A program made the position numbers and the translations under genes. Positions 1-7,909 of a stretch of DNA of 64,000 bases are shown here, piece after piece (the first letter of the stretch is position 1; each line of letters starts with the position of its first letter). Under the pieces are notes generated by a model, which did no database searches, was not told the origin of the DNA, and was given only the letters and a program-made list of their open reading frames with translations. The stretch is from Methanomethylovorans hollandica DSM 15978. GTDB taxonomy: Archaea; Halobacteriota; Methanosarcinia; Methanosarcinales; Methanosarcinaceae. The stretch spans positions 124,001 through 188,000 of the forward strand of contig NC_019977.1 of assembly GCF_000328665.1 (NCBI RefSeq), given 5' to 3'.

Positions 1-608
1 TTAGCGTCCGTTCTCCCGGAAAGGGTGGTATTTCCATTGATCTTCATTATCGGAAGGTTAAGTGTCTCACCGTTATAATGGAACTCAGGAGGTGAAACCA
101 TTGTAGTTCCTCCCCCAGGATACTTGGACCAGACACCTCCTCCCTCGTAGGCGATTGATCTATCTCCGGAATTGTACTGCACTTTTCCCATTGGTGTCAT
201 AAAACCTGTAAAATCAGGTTCATGTTGGTAGCTTTCCCATGCATTCCACACTCCACGGCGTTGATAGAAACTATCATGCCAGGAGGAGTTCTCAGACAAG
301 CTTATGATCATGATCCTGCTCTCTTTATAAGATCCAACATCTCCCAAAACCTTCAAATTGCCCCCCATCATGGAAAATTTCGTATTCTGCGTAGGTGATT
401 CTCCCAGAGCTGTCTTACTGGTCCTCGAGTCGAATACGGTAAATGCCTGTTCCATCTTCTGGGACTTTGCCATATCCTGCATATCGGTAATTGCAGGAGT
501 CATGTACAGGAGCATTATTCCTATGGACGCTAGAGTGATGGTAAGCAATATTGCAACATCAATAACCGATGAAACAGCTATTCCATCTTCTAACACATCA
601 TTTTTCAT
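1..608 (-). CDS. Type IV pilin-like protein, DUF7289-like (partial, C-terminus beyond window)
   Basis: An open frame starts at the ATG at 608 and runs off the left edge without a stop (about 202 residues visible). Residues 1-12 are short and charged (MKNDVLEDGIAV), followed by a single hydrophobic segment at about 13-36, the layout of archaeal class III (prepilin) signal peptides. The rest is a beta-rich extracellular-type domain with the motifs MMGGNLKV and YEGGGVWSKY that also occur, slightly altered, in the next gene (MQGGSLSV, YENAGVWAKY), so the two are paralogues. It follows that gene by 17 bases on the same strand. Family name is by recollection of DUF7289; the pilin-like nature is directly visible. 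No catalytic function is expected; a surface filament or pseudopilin role is inferred. Confidence 0.75.
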   Translation of the reverse strand, partial: MKNDVLEDGIAVSSVIDVAILLTITLASIGIMLLYMTPAITDMQDMAKSQKMEQAFTVFDSRTSKTALGESPTQNTKFSMMGGNLKVLGDVGSYKESRIMIISLSENSSWHDSFYQRRGVWNAWESYQHEPDFTGFMTPMGKVQYNSGDRSIAYEGGGVWSKYPGGGTTMVSPPEFHYNGETLNLPIMKINGNTTLSGRTDA

Positions 609-625
609 GTTCCCCTTCCTTTTCC

Positions 626-1402
626 TTAGTCAATTCTTACATCCATGGGTGAATCGATTATGAATAAATCTATATTTTCTTGATAATTCCTGTATGCATA
701 TACAGTGTTGTTGGAAGTATCAACTCTTGCTATCTGCATGTGCATGGTTTCGTGCAGGTACCTTTCCCATGCTTTGTAGAAGTCGCTGGTCAGTGTCAAG
801 TTAACCTGGGAAACATTCTCATAATTATGGATCGTTTTTTTTCCACCATCTGCAGTAACGCGCTCAATTCCTTTTCCGGATGCTGAAGTTGTCCCAAACA
901 GAGTTATAATGGGTATTATAAGCACATTGTTCTCAAAGATAAAACCTGGCTGGGACACCATTACAGCATTTTCTCCGTGGTATTTTGCCCAGACTCCAGC
1001 ATTTTCATAAGATATCAATGTACCACCTGATGAGTACTCTATTGTCCTCATTTGCTTCTCAAAATACCGTGGCTCGAAAGAAGGAGGTGTTGCTGAATAA
1101 TTCCATTCCTTAACAATTAATTCAATGCTGCTGTCTCCGGTTACAGATAGAGAACCCCCCTGCATCTTTAGTTCAACAGATTGAGAAGGAGCCATATCCA
1201 ATACAACCTTATTAATATTCAATGCAAGTATCTCAAAACCTTGCCTGATATTCTTGGTATGCTGTGTTTCCTGCATGTGCTCAAGAAGGGGAACAGCACC
1301 TACAATGACGATTGCCATTGCAAGAATTATGAGACTTAAAACAATGCCAAAATCCACCATTTCAGATACTGCATCATCGGATCTTCTAAAGCTTCCTTTC
1401 AT
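626..1402 (-). CDS. Type IV pilin-like protein, DUF7289-like
   Basis: 258 residues. A short charged leader (SFRRSDDAVSEM) precedes one hydrophobic helix at about 17-40 (FGIVLSLIILAMAIVIVGAV), as in archaeal prepilins processed by the PibD/FlaK-type peptidase; the remainder is an exported domain. It is paralogous to the partial gene downstream: both have a GG-S/N-L motif near residue 80 and a YE..GVW.KY motif near 130-140. It lies in a tight minus-strand run of six genes. Role in a pilus or pseudopilus-driven surface system is inferred from the signal type and the gene cluster; no assembly ATPase is inside the window. Confidence 0.78.
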   Translation of the reverse strand: MKGSFRRSDDAVSEMVDFGIVLSLIILAMAIVIVGAVPLLEHMQETQHTKNIRQGFEILALNINKVVLDMAPSQSVELKMQGGSLSVTGDSSIELIVKEWNYSATPPSFEPRYFEKQMRTIEYSSGGTLISYENAGVWAKYHGENAVMVSQPGFIFENNVLIIPIITLFGTTSASGKGIERVTADGGKKTIHNYENVSQVNLTLTSDFYKAWERYLHETMHMQIARVDTSNNTVYAYRNYQENIDLFIIDSPMDVRID

Positions 1403-1420
1403 TTTCTAAGCCTTCCTTAC

Positions 1421-1894
1421 TCAATCTATGCGTATCATATTCGAATCTTGATCATAGTACAGCCTGAAATTATCTGAATTGCTATACACTATTCCAGAGG
1501 CAACATTGGTATTCAATGCAACATAGGGTACCTTAACTCTTGTCTCATGCCTGCCTTCGGATTCAAATATGATCTCCGATGTTTGGTTTGATATTTTTAC
1601 GGAATATTGTTTGTCTGCAATTTTATCAGGCATAATTAACTTATAATCGATGCTTCTAATTTTTCCTCCCGATGTTTGCATTATCTGGACCGCTGTATCC
1701 ATGTTTGCTATCTGTAATGCTATCTCATTTCCATGTATCTCAAATTCATCTCTCATGGCAGTTTCTCTTGCTCTGTCAAGCATTGTGAAAATAGAACCTA
1801 TCAGAACGCTCATGCAGATAACTGTTATAGTGAAGGTCAATATGAATCCGACAGACATCGATACTGCCCTTTCATCATGAATAAATCCCTGCAT
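1421..1894 (-). CDS. Type IV pilin-like protein, DUF7266-like
   Basis: 157 residues. The N-terminus MQGFIHDERAVSMSVGFIL shows the pattern of archaeal pilin-like proteins: charged leader, then A-V-S before a hydrophobic stretch at about 12-37 and an amphipathic helix (FTMLDRARETAMRDEFE) that would continue the pilin alpha1 helix. The C-terminal part is short and beta-rich, ending in RLYYDQDSNMIRID. The neighbour at 626-1402 ends in a related motif (SPMDVRID). It shares base 1894 with the upstream gene's stop, indicating translational coupling. Resembles DUF7266, known from haloarchaeal and methanogen pilin-like clusters; the name is from recollection, not a search. Confidence 0.78.
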   Translation of the reverse strand: MQGFIHDERAVSMSVGFILTFTITVICMSVLIGSIFTMLDRARETAMRDEFEIHGNEIALQIANMDTAVQIMQTSGGKIRSIDYKLIMPDKIADKQYSVKISNQTSEIIFESEGRHETRVKVPYVALNTNVASGIVYSNSDNFRLYYDQDSNMIRID

Positions 1895-2784
1895 TATATC
1901 TGATCCCCTGGTAGTATTATTGGAATTGTCGCATTCGTTTTCACATTTCCTCTTTTATTCATTACCAAGGTGCAGTTCATGACCTTAAGTCTCTCGATTT
2001 CGAAGGCTTCTCCCGAGATCAGATCTCCTGAAATAAGAAAAGTGCCAGCTGCATTGCACCCATTTATAAATTTAATCATGTATCTTTTTCCAGATGTCTG
2101 GCTGTTAAAATGGAAATCGAAAGAAGTGTTACCGATTTTGTCAGATGTAATGTTCAGTTCATCAGTTGAAATGATCTTTGAATCAATGATCTGTGTACTG
2201 TTTTCGACAGTAACCTTTATCTGGCCATCAGAGTTGAATAATTTTGCTGACCATAATGTATTATCGGATTGATCAATAGCTTTAACCGCAAATCCATCGG
2301 GTTCATTTCCCAGTTTTGAGGCGTTAAGCGACATAAGGAACGTATCAGTGCTGTTAACCCATCTGACAATGGTCCATTCATTATTTCCATCCTTCAGACC
2401 GTTATGACTGAAATATGGTTCCTCAAAAGCACCATTATGAATAGAAAATATTGTGCCTGTAGGTGCATAGCTCTTTACCATCATTGAAGAGTAATTTAAT
2501 ATATAAGCATCAAATGTGTCTTTATCAAAGTTTTGTCCTCCCCCTGCACCAGCATATGCTTTTTGGTATGCTTCCACAGTTGTCTTCAATATATTGGAAA
2601 AATCGAACACATTTGTTTCAATACCGGATTCAGATGCACTATTGCTTGCGAAGATGATATTGCTAAGCATGATACTAAGGACAAGAAAACTAATACATAT
2701 CACAAAAGAGGATATCAATATCATTTGGCCGGAATCATTGAACTTTTCCATACTGTTGCAAGCTATTTTCCTTACATGCGCCAT
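1894..2784 (-). CDS. Pilin-like secreted protein, DUF7261-like
   Basis: 296 residues with the motif DSGQMILISSFVICISFLVL at about 17-36, a G-Q-hydrophobic helix seen in archaeal pilin-like families, followed by a large extracellular domain with many Asn/Ser residues and potential N-glycosylation sites. Its start overlaps the end of the upstream gene (2772-2784), and its stop overlaps the next start at 1894, so it is translated as part of the operon. Resembles DUF7261. Largest exported domain of the complete genes in the cluster; could be a tip or minor subunit, which is inference. No enzymatic motif seen. Confidence 0.75.
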   Translation of the reverse strand: MAHVRKIACNSMEKFNDSGQMILISSFVICISFLVLSIMLSNIIFASNSASESGIETNVFDFSNILKTTVEAYQKAYAGAGGGQNFDKDTFDAYILNYSSMMVKSYAPTGTIFSIHNGAFEEPYFSHNGLKDGNNEWTIVRWVNSTDTFLMSLNASKLGNEPDGFAVKAIDQSDNTLWSAKLFNSDGQIKVTVENSTQIIDSKIISTDELNITSDKIGNTSFDFHFNSQTSGKRYMIKFINGCNAAGTFLISGDLISGEAFEIERLKVMNCTLVMNKRGNVKTNATIPIILPGDQI

Positions 2785-3383
2785 AAAGTGAGCCTCACAT
2801 TCACAAGGTTATAGAAATCAGTAGTAGGGTCAGCATCCCAGAGGCCGGTGCTATATGCAAATGCTGTTGATCCTATATCCTGGTCCGATAACAAAACTCT
2901 TTTTGAGATTATAACAGCATTGTCAGAAGGGTCTCCGTTGTAGATGTAAGGCAGTGTGGTTATTGTACCATCATTGTTTGTCCATTCCATCTCCACGTTA
3001 TGAGCTATACCCCGAGGGATCACAATAAAATAAAGTATTTCAGCAATAGAACTATTTGTCAGTTCTTTATGTGCACTTGAAATGTATTTATCAGAGTTCC
3101 AATTGTAGTAAGCTCCATCCCAGTTCACGATGTCCTTTTTGAGCTCTGAGTTTTGCCCATATGGTGAGTAATCGAGAGATGTGAGTATATCCTGTCCTAT
3201 TATCTGCAATTGTGATTCAATATGGGTATTTGCAGTTGATGATGTAAGTGGGATAATTGAGGTTGCCTGAAAAGAAAAAATGATTACGCCTATAATTAAG
3301 ACAAGGGATATGAGTGCTTCCAGTGTATGCATCTGGCCAAATGCATCTTTATTAAGATCATAGTTACTGTTTTTTCTAACCAT
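2772..3383 (-). CDS. Pilin-like protein, DUF7288-like
   Basis: About 203 residues from the ATG at 3383, chosen because it sits one base after the upstream stop (TGA-G-ATG); a longer frame back to 3470 would overlap the upstream gene by 86 bases and lacks family-like sequence. The N-terminus contains DAFGQMHTLEALISLVLIIG, a GQ-x-TLEA-hydrophobic motif typical of DUF7288-type pilin-like proteins, with one membrane helix. The exported part has scattered aromatic residues and ends VNVRLTLWRM, similar to the end of the upstream gene (FSVRVW). Member of the six-gene cluster. Confidence 0.76.
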   Translation of the reverse strand: MVRKNSNYDLNKDAFGQMHTLEALISLVLIIGVIIFSFQATSIIPLTSSTANTHIESQLQIIGQDILTSLDYSPYGQNSELKKDIVNWDGAYYNWNSDKYISSAHKELTNSSIAEILYFIVIPRGIAHNVEMEWTNNDGTITTLPYIYNGDPSDNAVIISKRVLLSDQDIGSTAFAYSTGLWDADPTTDFYNLVNVRLTLWRM

Positions 3384-3384
3384 C

Positions 3385-3852
3385 TCACCACACCCGTACG
3401 GAGAAAATAGCATTTTGTACATTTCCACTATTCTCATCTCGTAAAAGAACAACTCTTTTTGTCTGGCCAATGTTCTCTCTCATTGGTAACTCCTTTCCAG
3501 CCGAATATATCGTACCATCACTTTTTTGCATAGTGACATTAAGATCATAACGAAGGTATGTTCCATTTAATCCGAAATGATCTATTATGTATTCATAATC
3601 CGCATTGAATCCCGAAAAAAAATCCCTGGTCTTCGTATCATTCAGAATGTTAGAAGTTCCAGGTTCATATGCACCGAGGGTCTGTTCCACTATATTTATC
3701 GATATCCGGTCAGCAAGCAGGGTAACCTCATCTGAATTAGATTTGAATGGGGTGAAAAGTCCTGCAGCATACGAAAAGACAAAAATGATACTAACAAGGA
3801 ATATAGCAATACCTAATAGATAGTCCACATGCATTTGTCCATTATCATCCAT
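3385..3852 (-). CDS. Pilin-like protein, DUF7287-like (first gene of the cluster)
   Basis: 155 residues. MDDNGQMHVDYLLGIAIFL has the GQ-x-hydrophobic pattern with a single membrane helix at about 12-32, then an extracellular domain. It is the promoter-proximal gene of the six-gene minus-strand cluster; a GAGG ribosome binding site (3856-3859) lies just before the ATG at 3852 and TATA-like sequences lie upstream. Resembles DUF7287. In haloarchaea such DUF72xx genes sit together with TadA/PilB-like ATPase and TadC-like membrane genes (established association, from memory); here those would have to lie beyond the left edge or elsewhere. Confidence 0.76.
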   Translation of the reverse strand: MDDNGQMHVDYLLGIAIFLVSIIFVFSYAAGLFTPFKSNSDEVTLLADRISINIVEQTLGAYEPGTSNILNDTKTRDFFSGFNADYEYIIDHFGLNGTYLRYDLNVTMQKSDGTIYSAGKELPMRENIGQTKRVVLLRDENSGNVQNAIFSVRVW

Positions 3853-3860
3853 AATCCTCG

Positions 3861-3890
3861 CTATATAAATTTATTTAATTATATAAATAT
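3861..3890 (-). promoter_or_regulatory. AT-rich promoter region of the pilin-like operon
   Basis: Read on the minus strand there are two TATA-like boxes, at 3881-3890 and 3861-3870. The distal one lies about 33 bases before the ATG at 3852, which would place transcription start close to the start codon. The exact box in use cannot be told from sequence. Confidence 0.35.
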
Positions 3891-4044
3891 ATGTCTATAT
3901 TTTATGCGTTTTAAAGCAAGGTTTCAAATTGGGGTTTCAAAAGTATGATTGGAATTCTATAAGCAATATATGAGCACCCAGCGAATTACATCCCAATATC
4001 GATAGGTTTTTATCTGAGTTGGCTTATCGTATATTCGATAATTG

Positions 4045-4057
4045 CTATATATAAAAT
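4045..4057 (+). promoter_or_regulatory. TATA box of the ferredoxin gene
   Basis: The sequence CTATATATAAAAT is a good archaeal TATA box. A start site about 25 bases downstream would give a short leader that includes the GGAG at 4078-4081, ten bases before the ATG at 4092. Confidence 0.5.
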
Positions 4058-4091
4058 AACGATTGTCATAAAAGCACGGAGAATATAAAAT

Positions 4092-4268
4092 ATGGTAGCA
4101 GTAATCACTGTAAATGAATGTGTAGGCTGTGGAACATGTGTTGATGAGTGCCCAGCAGAGGCCATCTCACTGAATGGAGAAAACATTGCAGTAGTCGATG
4201 CCGGTGAGTGCCTGGACTGCGGTGCATGTGTTGATGTGTGCCCAACCAGCGCTATATCAATGGAATAA
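4092..4268 (+). CDS. 2[4Fe-4S] ferredoxin
   Basis: 58 residues, two CxxCxxCxxxCP motifs: C10-C13-C16-C20P and C40-C43-C46-C50P, the full bacterial/clostridial-type ferredoxin fold with internal twofold repeat. It carries low-potential electrons in the cytoplasm; methanogens have many such ferredoxins and the partner cannot be named. It has its own TATA box and GGAG site and lies 59 bases before asd on the same strand. In Methanosarcina, aspartate semialdehyde also feeds a ferredoxin-dependent homocysteine pathway, so the adjacency may be meaningful, but that is inference. Confidence 0.93.
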   Translation: MVAVITVNECVGCGTCVDECPAEAISLNGENIAVVDAGECLDCGACVDVCPTSAISME

Positions 4269-4327
4269 AGTATTGATCAATTTTTTACTATTTTTCAGAT
4301 CGTTTTCTTTTTCTTCGAGGTTACAAT

Positions 4328-5359
4328 ATGGCAGAGCCAATCAGAGCCGGAATATTAGGTGCTACAGGAGCTGTTGGACAGCGGTTCATACAAGCACTCG
4401 CCGATCACCCATGGTTTGAGATAACATCTCTTGCAGCTTCTGAAAGGAGTGCAGGGAAGAAATATAAAAATGCTGCCAACTGGAGATTGGATGAAAAACT
4501 TCCAGATGAAGTTGCAGATATGGAAATTGTATCTGTGGATCCCACCAAGGTGGATGCAGATGTTGTTTTCTCGGCATTGCCTTCAAGCCTTGCAAAAACC
4601 GTGGAAGCAGATTTTGCAAAAAAGGGTTTCGCTGTGGCAAGTAATGCCTCTGCATATCGTATGGAGAAAGATGTTCCCCTTGTGGTGCCGGAAGTCAATG
4701 CTGATCATCTTGGACTCATAGAAGTCCAGCAGGATAACAGAGGTTGGGATGGATATATCATTACTAATCCTAACTGTTCTACAATAATGCTGGTAGCTAC
4801 GCTAAAACCGCTCATGAAATTCGGCATCCAGAATGTGAACGTGGCTACAATGCAGGCTATATCCGGTGCAGGTTATGAGGGTGTGGCATCAATGGCCATT
4901 CTCGACAATGTGATACCCTATATAGGAAGCGAAGAAGAGAAAATGGAAACTGAGCCTCTCAAGCTCCTGGGTGAGTTTAACGGCTCAGAGATTATAGATG
5001 CTGATTTTAAATTAAGTGCTGCTTGCAACAGAGTACCTGTTATGGACGGGCACACTGAAACAGTGTGGATTACCATGCGGGATGATCCCACCCCTGAGCA
5101 GGTAAGACAGGCATTCCTCAATTTCAATCCTCATCTAGGGGACTTGCCCACCGAACCTGACCAGGTGCTCATAGTAAGGGATGAGCCTGACAGGCCACAG
5201 CCCCGTCTTGATCGCAATATGGGTAATGGAATGAGTATAAGCGTCGGACGTATCAGGGAAGGTATACGCTACGTTCTTATGGGACACAACACTATTAGAG
5301 GAGCGGCTGGTGCCAGTGTGCTCAATGCTGAGCTCCTGCACAAACAGGGTAAACTTTAA
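4328..5359 (+). CDS. asd: Aspartate-semialdehyde dehydrogenase
   Basis: 343 residues, the usual size for the archaeal/fungal type. It reduces aspartyl-4-phosphate to aspartate semialdehyde with NADPH, the branch point to lysine, threonine, methionine and (in methanogens) homocysteine. Visible motifs: dinucleotide-binding GATGAVG at 11-17, catalytic Cys150 in NPNCST, and the substrate-binding/proton-acceptor histidine H242 in PVMDGHTE. The C-terminal region [10 protein letters not shown] is also family-typical. The start has an upstream GAGG (4316-4319). It begins a run of six same-strand genes ending at 9692 with short gaps, although the products are functionally mixed. Confidence 0.97.
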   Translation: MAEPIRAGILGATGAVGQRFIQALADHPWFEITSLAASERSAGKKYKNAANWRLDEKLPDEVADMEIVSVDPTKVDADVVFSALPSSLAKTVEADFAKKGFAVASNASAYRMEKDVPLVVPEVNADHLGLIEVQQDNRGWDGYIITNPNCSTIMLVATLKPLMKFGIQNVNVATMQAISGAGYEGVASMAILDNVIPYIGSEEEKMETEPLKLLGEFNGSEIIDADFKLSAACNRVPVMDGHTETVWITMRDDPTPEQVRQAFLNFNPHLGDLPTEPDQVLIVRDEPDRPQPRLDRNMGNGMSISVGRIREGIRYVLMGHNTIRGAAGASVLNAELLHKQGKL

Positions 5360-5380
5360 AAATAATAACTCAAGAGTACA

Positions 5381-6112
5381 ATGCTCCGCCTGATTATGTT
5401 CTTGCTGGCAGTTTCACTGTCAATTGGAATAATATCAGGCGGTATAACATCAGATGTGAGAAATACTATTTTTGAACTTGAGTTAGTATCACTATCGGAG
5501 ATCGTAAAAAATCCAGCTTCTTATGATAGCACAATGGCCTATCGCAAGATAAGCGTTGTTGGAAATGTTTCGGTGATGGATAAGCACCTCATAGCCATCT
5601 CTCAGGATGGTTATGAACTAAAAGTGGATCGCACAAATGACAAGCTGTTTTCTGGTTTCAATATGGGAGATGGTATCAAGATTACAGGTCAGTTCTTGTA
5701 TGATTCCATGGGAACCAGCATATTTTATCCCAAGTATGTTCTGCATTATCCCACTGTATACATGGCTGATGTAAATATAAGCGGTATTATTTCTGATCCA
5801 AGTTGTTTCAATGGAAAATATGTTACTGTAACTGGCAACATAACTGATATCAGATCAACGATGGGTGAGTATATTATAAATCTTGCAAGTCTGGATGATG
5901 GTCAGAACCTACGTGTATCTTACTTGGGATCCACTGAAGTTAAAGCCGGAGATATAGTAAGTGTAACTGGTCTTGTTAACGGTGCTACACTGTACAGTGA
6001 ACAAATGGGAAAGCACTCTCCTCTGTCCATAAGCACGTTCATACCCGGTTTTACATTTCTTTGGACTCTATTAATCATAGGATTACTGGTCATATATATC
6101 AAGTATGAATGA
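5381..6112 (+). CDS. Membrane-anchored protein with OB-fold-like repeats, function unknown
   Basis: 243 residues. N-terminal signal peptide or anchor (about 2-20), a middle part made of two similar beta-rich modules (around VVGNVSVMDKHLIAISQDG and VTGNITDIRSTMGEYIINL), and a C-terminal membrane helix (about 218-240) ending in a short cytoplasmic tail. The modules, with V-x-G-x-V starts and a G-D-x-V/I-x-V/I-T-G motif (GDGIKITGQ, GDIVSVTGL), look like OB-folds of the nucleic-acid-independent, secreted type. It should sit on the outer face of the membrane. It lies 21 bases after asd and 20 bases before the UMP kinase gene. No enzyme motif recognised. Confidence 0.8.
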   Translation: MLRLIMFLLAVSLSIGIISGGITSDVRNTIFELELVSLSEIVKNPASYDSTMAYRKISVVGNVSVMDKHLIAISQDGYELKVDRTNDKLFSGFNMGDGIKITGQFLYDSMGTSIFYPKYVLHYPTVYMADVNISGIISDPSCFNGKYVTVTGNITDIRSTMGEYIINLASLDDGQNLRVSYLGSTEVKAGDIVSVTGLVNGATLYSEQMGKHSPLSISTFIPGFTFLWTLLIIGLLVIYIKYE

Positions 6113-6132
6113 CTTAAATTCCCAGGATTATC

Positions 6133-6834
6133 ATGTTAATTGCATTATCAGTTGGTGGATCCATTCTTGCAAAGGACTTGAGTCCTGAGAGCTTCCGTGC
6201 CTATGCCGAAGTGCTCAAAAGCTTGGCTAAAGAACATAAACTTGTAGTCGTTACTGGCGGCGGTGTTGCTGCTAGGGATTATATCAGGATTGCAAGGAGC
6301 TTGGGAGCTAATGAAACAGAATCTGATTACATTGGCATCTCAATAACCCGTTTGAATGCGCAGTTACTTATTACTGCATTGGGAGATGATGCATATCCGG
6401 AGCCTCCATGTGATTACAAGGAAGCCTGGAAAGCACTTTCCTCAGGCAAGATCGTTGTTATGGGAGGTGTAATCCCAGGACAGACCACCGATGCTGTGAC
6501 GGCTATTGTAGCTGAATATCTTCAAGCTGACCTTATTGTTATTGCGACATCCGTTGACGGCGTATATTCCGCTGATCCAAAGAAGGATCCTAATGCGGTC
6601 AAATATAAGACAATTACAGCTAAAGAACTTGTGAATATAGTGATCTCCACTGAGATGAAAGCCGGTTCCCAGTCGCCTGTAGATCCCCTGGCAGCCAAGA
6701 TCATAGAGCGCTCAAACATTAATACCATTGTTATGCATGGAGCAGACCCTGAGAAAGTAGCAGATGTAATTATGCAGGAAAGTATTGGCTCCACATCTAA
6801 AGAAGTTCATCTTGGCACAAGGATCGTAGGGTAA
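6133..6834 (+). CDS. pyrH: UMP kinase, archaeal type
   Basis: 233 residues, amino acid kinase fold. It phosphorylates UMP to UDP with ATP in pyrimidine nucleotide synthesis. Seen: the N-terminal phosphate-binding LSVGGSILAKDL, TGGGVAARDYI (UMP-binding glycine loop), TTDAVTAIVAEYLQAD, and VDGVYSADPKKDP, typical of archaeal UMP kinases, which lack the GTP-regulated features of bacterial PyrH. The length matches the family. Located between two exported-protein genes with gaps of 20 and about 15 bases, so it is probably cotranscribed. Confidence 0.95.
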   Translation: MLIALSVGGSILAKDLSPESFRAYAEVLKSLAKEHKLVVVTGGGVAARDYIRIARSLGANETESDYIGISITRLNAQLLITALGDDAYPEPPCDYKEAWKALSSGKIVVMGGVIPGQTTDAVTAIVAEYLQADLIVIATSVDGVYSADPKKDPNAVKYKTITAKELVNIVISTEMKAGSQSPVDPLAAKIIERSNINTIVMHGADPEKVADVIMQESIGSTSKEVHLGTRIVG

Positions 6835-6849
6835 ACTTCTGTGGTCAGC

Positions 6850-7908
6850 ATGAGGCTCATACCATTTCTTACTGTTATCTTCTTTTTCGTCACTTTGATC
6901 GTTCCTGCTGCAGCCACTGAACAGGCTCGCATTACTGATATGTTTGCAAATGGTGATGTGTGCGAGGTCACTATTGGATTTTCAGATGATCTGCACAATG
7001 TGACCTTAAGATATGATCTGATGTTAAATGATCGATCAATCGATTCCAAAGTAGTTGAACTGGGTTATGTACCCACAGGAAATGTTACCAGAATTGTTTT
7101 TTGGGATAGTTATTTGGAGAAGAACCTCTACGTTTTTGAGGTAAGTGTGTTTGTAGATGGGAAGCTTGCTGACAGCAGGCAGACAGAATTCATTTATGGT
7201 AATCAGGCGTTGCTGGAATTCAAAGTAGCAGGTTTCAACTCTGACAATAAAAGGGCTGCAGTTGTTATCAGCCCTAATAACATCTACAGTCCTTCAATAG
7301 TTGATCTTACGTTTGAGATATTCGAAGAGAATGAATTGTTGTACTCTGCGACTTTCATGGATGTTCCTGTGATTCAAGCCATGGAAAAAAACATAAAATG
7401 GCCTGTTTTGCTTGACAATGGAAGAAAGTACGTTACTGTGCTGAAGGTCCGCTCCCATGGATCTGATATTACATCAGCCTACATTTCCATCTTTATGGCA
7501 GAGCAGGATGTAGAAATAATGGCAGATGACGTAGAACTGGATGAATATGGTGCAAGCATCACTCTTAAGGGTATGTCTCAGGTACCTTTCTACGGAAAAG
7601 TTGGTGTTACTCTTAGCAATAATGCCACAAATATCTATTTTGAGGAAGAAAGTGATGTGCTGACTTTAAATAAAGAGGACACAGTTGGTTTTCTCTGGGA
7701 AGATATTCCTCCAGGCAATTATACTGTTGAAATAAGGGTAATTAACAATGAAGGTAAGATTCTCGATAGCTACGAAACAGCTGTGAGGATACGGGAATTG
7801 CCCCCAGTCCCGCCGGAACAAACGAAGGGATTGCCAGGACCAGGTGTTATTGGGAATATTGCAGCTTTACTTGCTGTTTTCTTCCTATTGCGTATTAACA
7901 GGAGATAA
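6850..7908 (+). CDS. Secreted, C-terminally anchored beta-domain protein of unknown function
   Basis: About 352 residues from the ATG at 6850; a GTG nine bases earlier (6841) is also possible. Signal peptide at about 1-23 (MRLIPFLTVIFFFVTLIVPA), several Ig/CARDB-like beta modules with motifs such as GNVTRIVFWD and PPGNYTVEIRV, then a proline-rich linker (PPVPPEQTKG) and a terminal PGPGVIGNIAALLAVFFLL followed by RINRR. That end looks like an archaeosortase-type or simple C-terminal anchor. It stops one base before the start codon of a MacB-like permease, suggesting that it works with that transporter as an extracytoplasmic partner (inference). Confidence 0.78.
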   Translation: MRLIPFLTVIFFFVTLIVPAAATEQARITDMFANGDVCEVTIGFSDDLHNVTLRYDLMLNDRSIDSKVVELGYVPTGNVTRIVFWDSYLEKNLYVFEVSVFVDGKLADSRQTEFIYGNQALLEFKVAGFNSDNKRAAVVISPNNIYSPSIVDLTFEIFEENELLYSATFMDVPVIQAMEKNIKWPVLLDNGRKYVTVLKVRSHGSDITSAYISIFMAEQDVEIMADDVELDEYGASITLKGMSQVPFYGKVGVTLSNNATNIYFEEESDVLTLNKEDTVGFLWEDIPPGNYTVEIRVINNEGKILDSYETAVRIRELPPVPPEQTKGLPGPGVIGNIAALLAVFFLLRINRR

Positions 7909-7909
7909 G

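Noticed and set aside
358-663. Plus-strand open frame of about 100 codons opposite the pilin-like genes
   Set aside because: It lies antisense to two genes with clear pilin-type N-termini, has no ribosome binding site, and its composition is that of a complementary frame.
3384-3470. Longer N-terminus for the DUF7288-like gene
   Set aside because: It would overlap the upstream gene by 86 bases and add residues without family similarity; the ATG at 3383 directly after the upstream stop is better.
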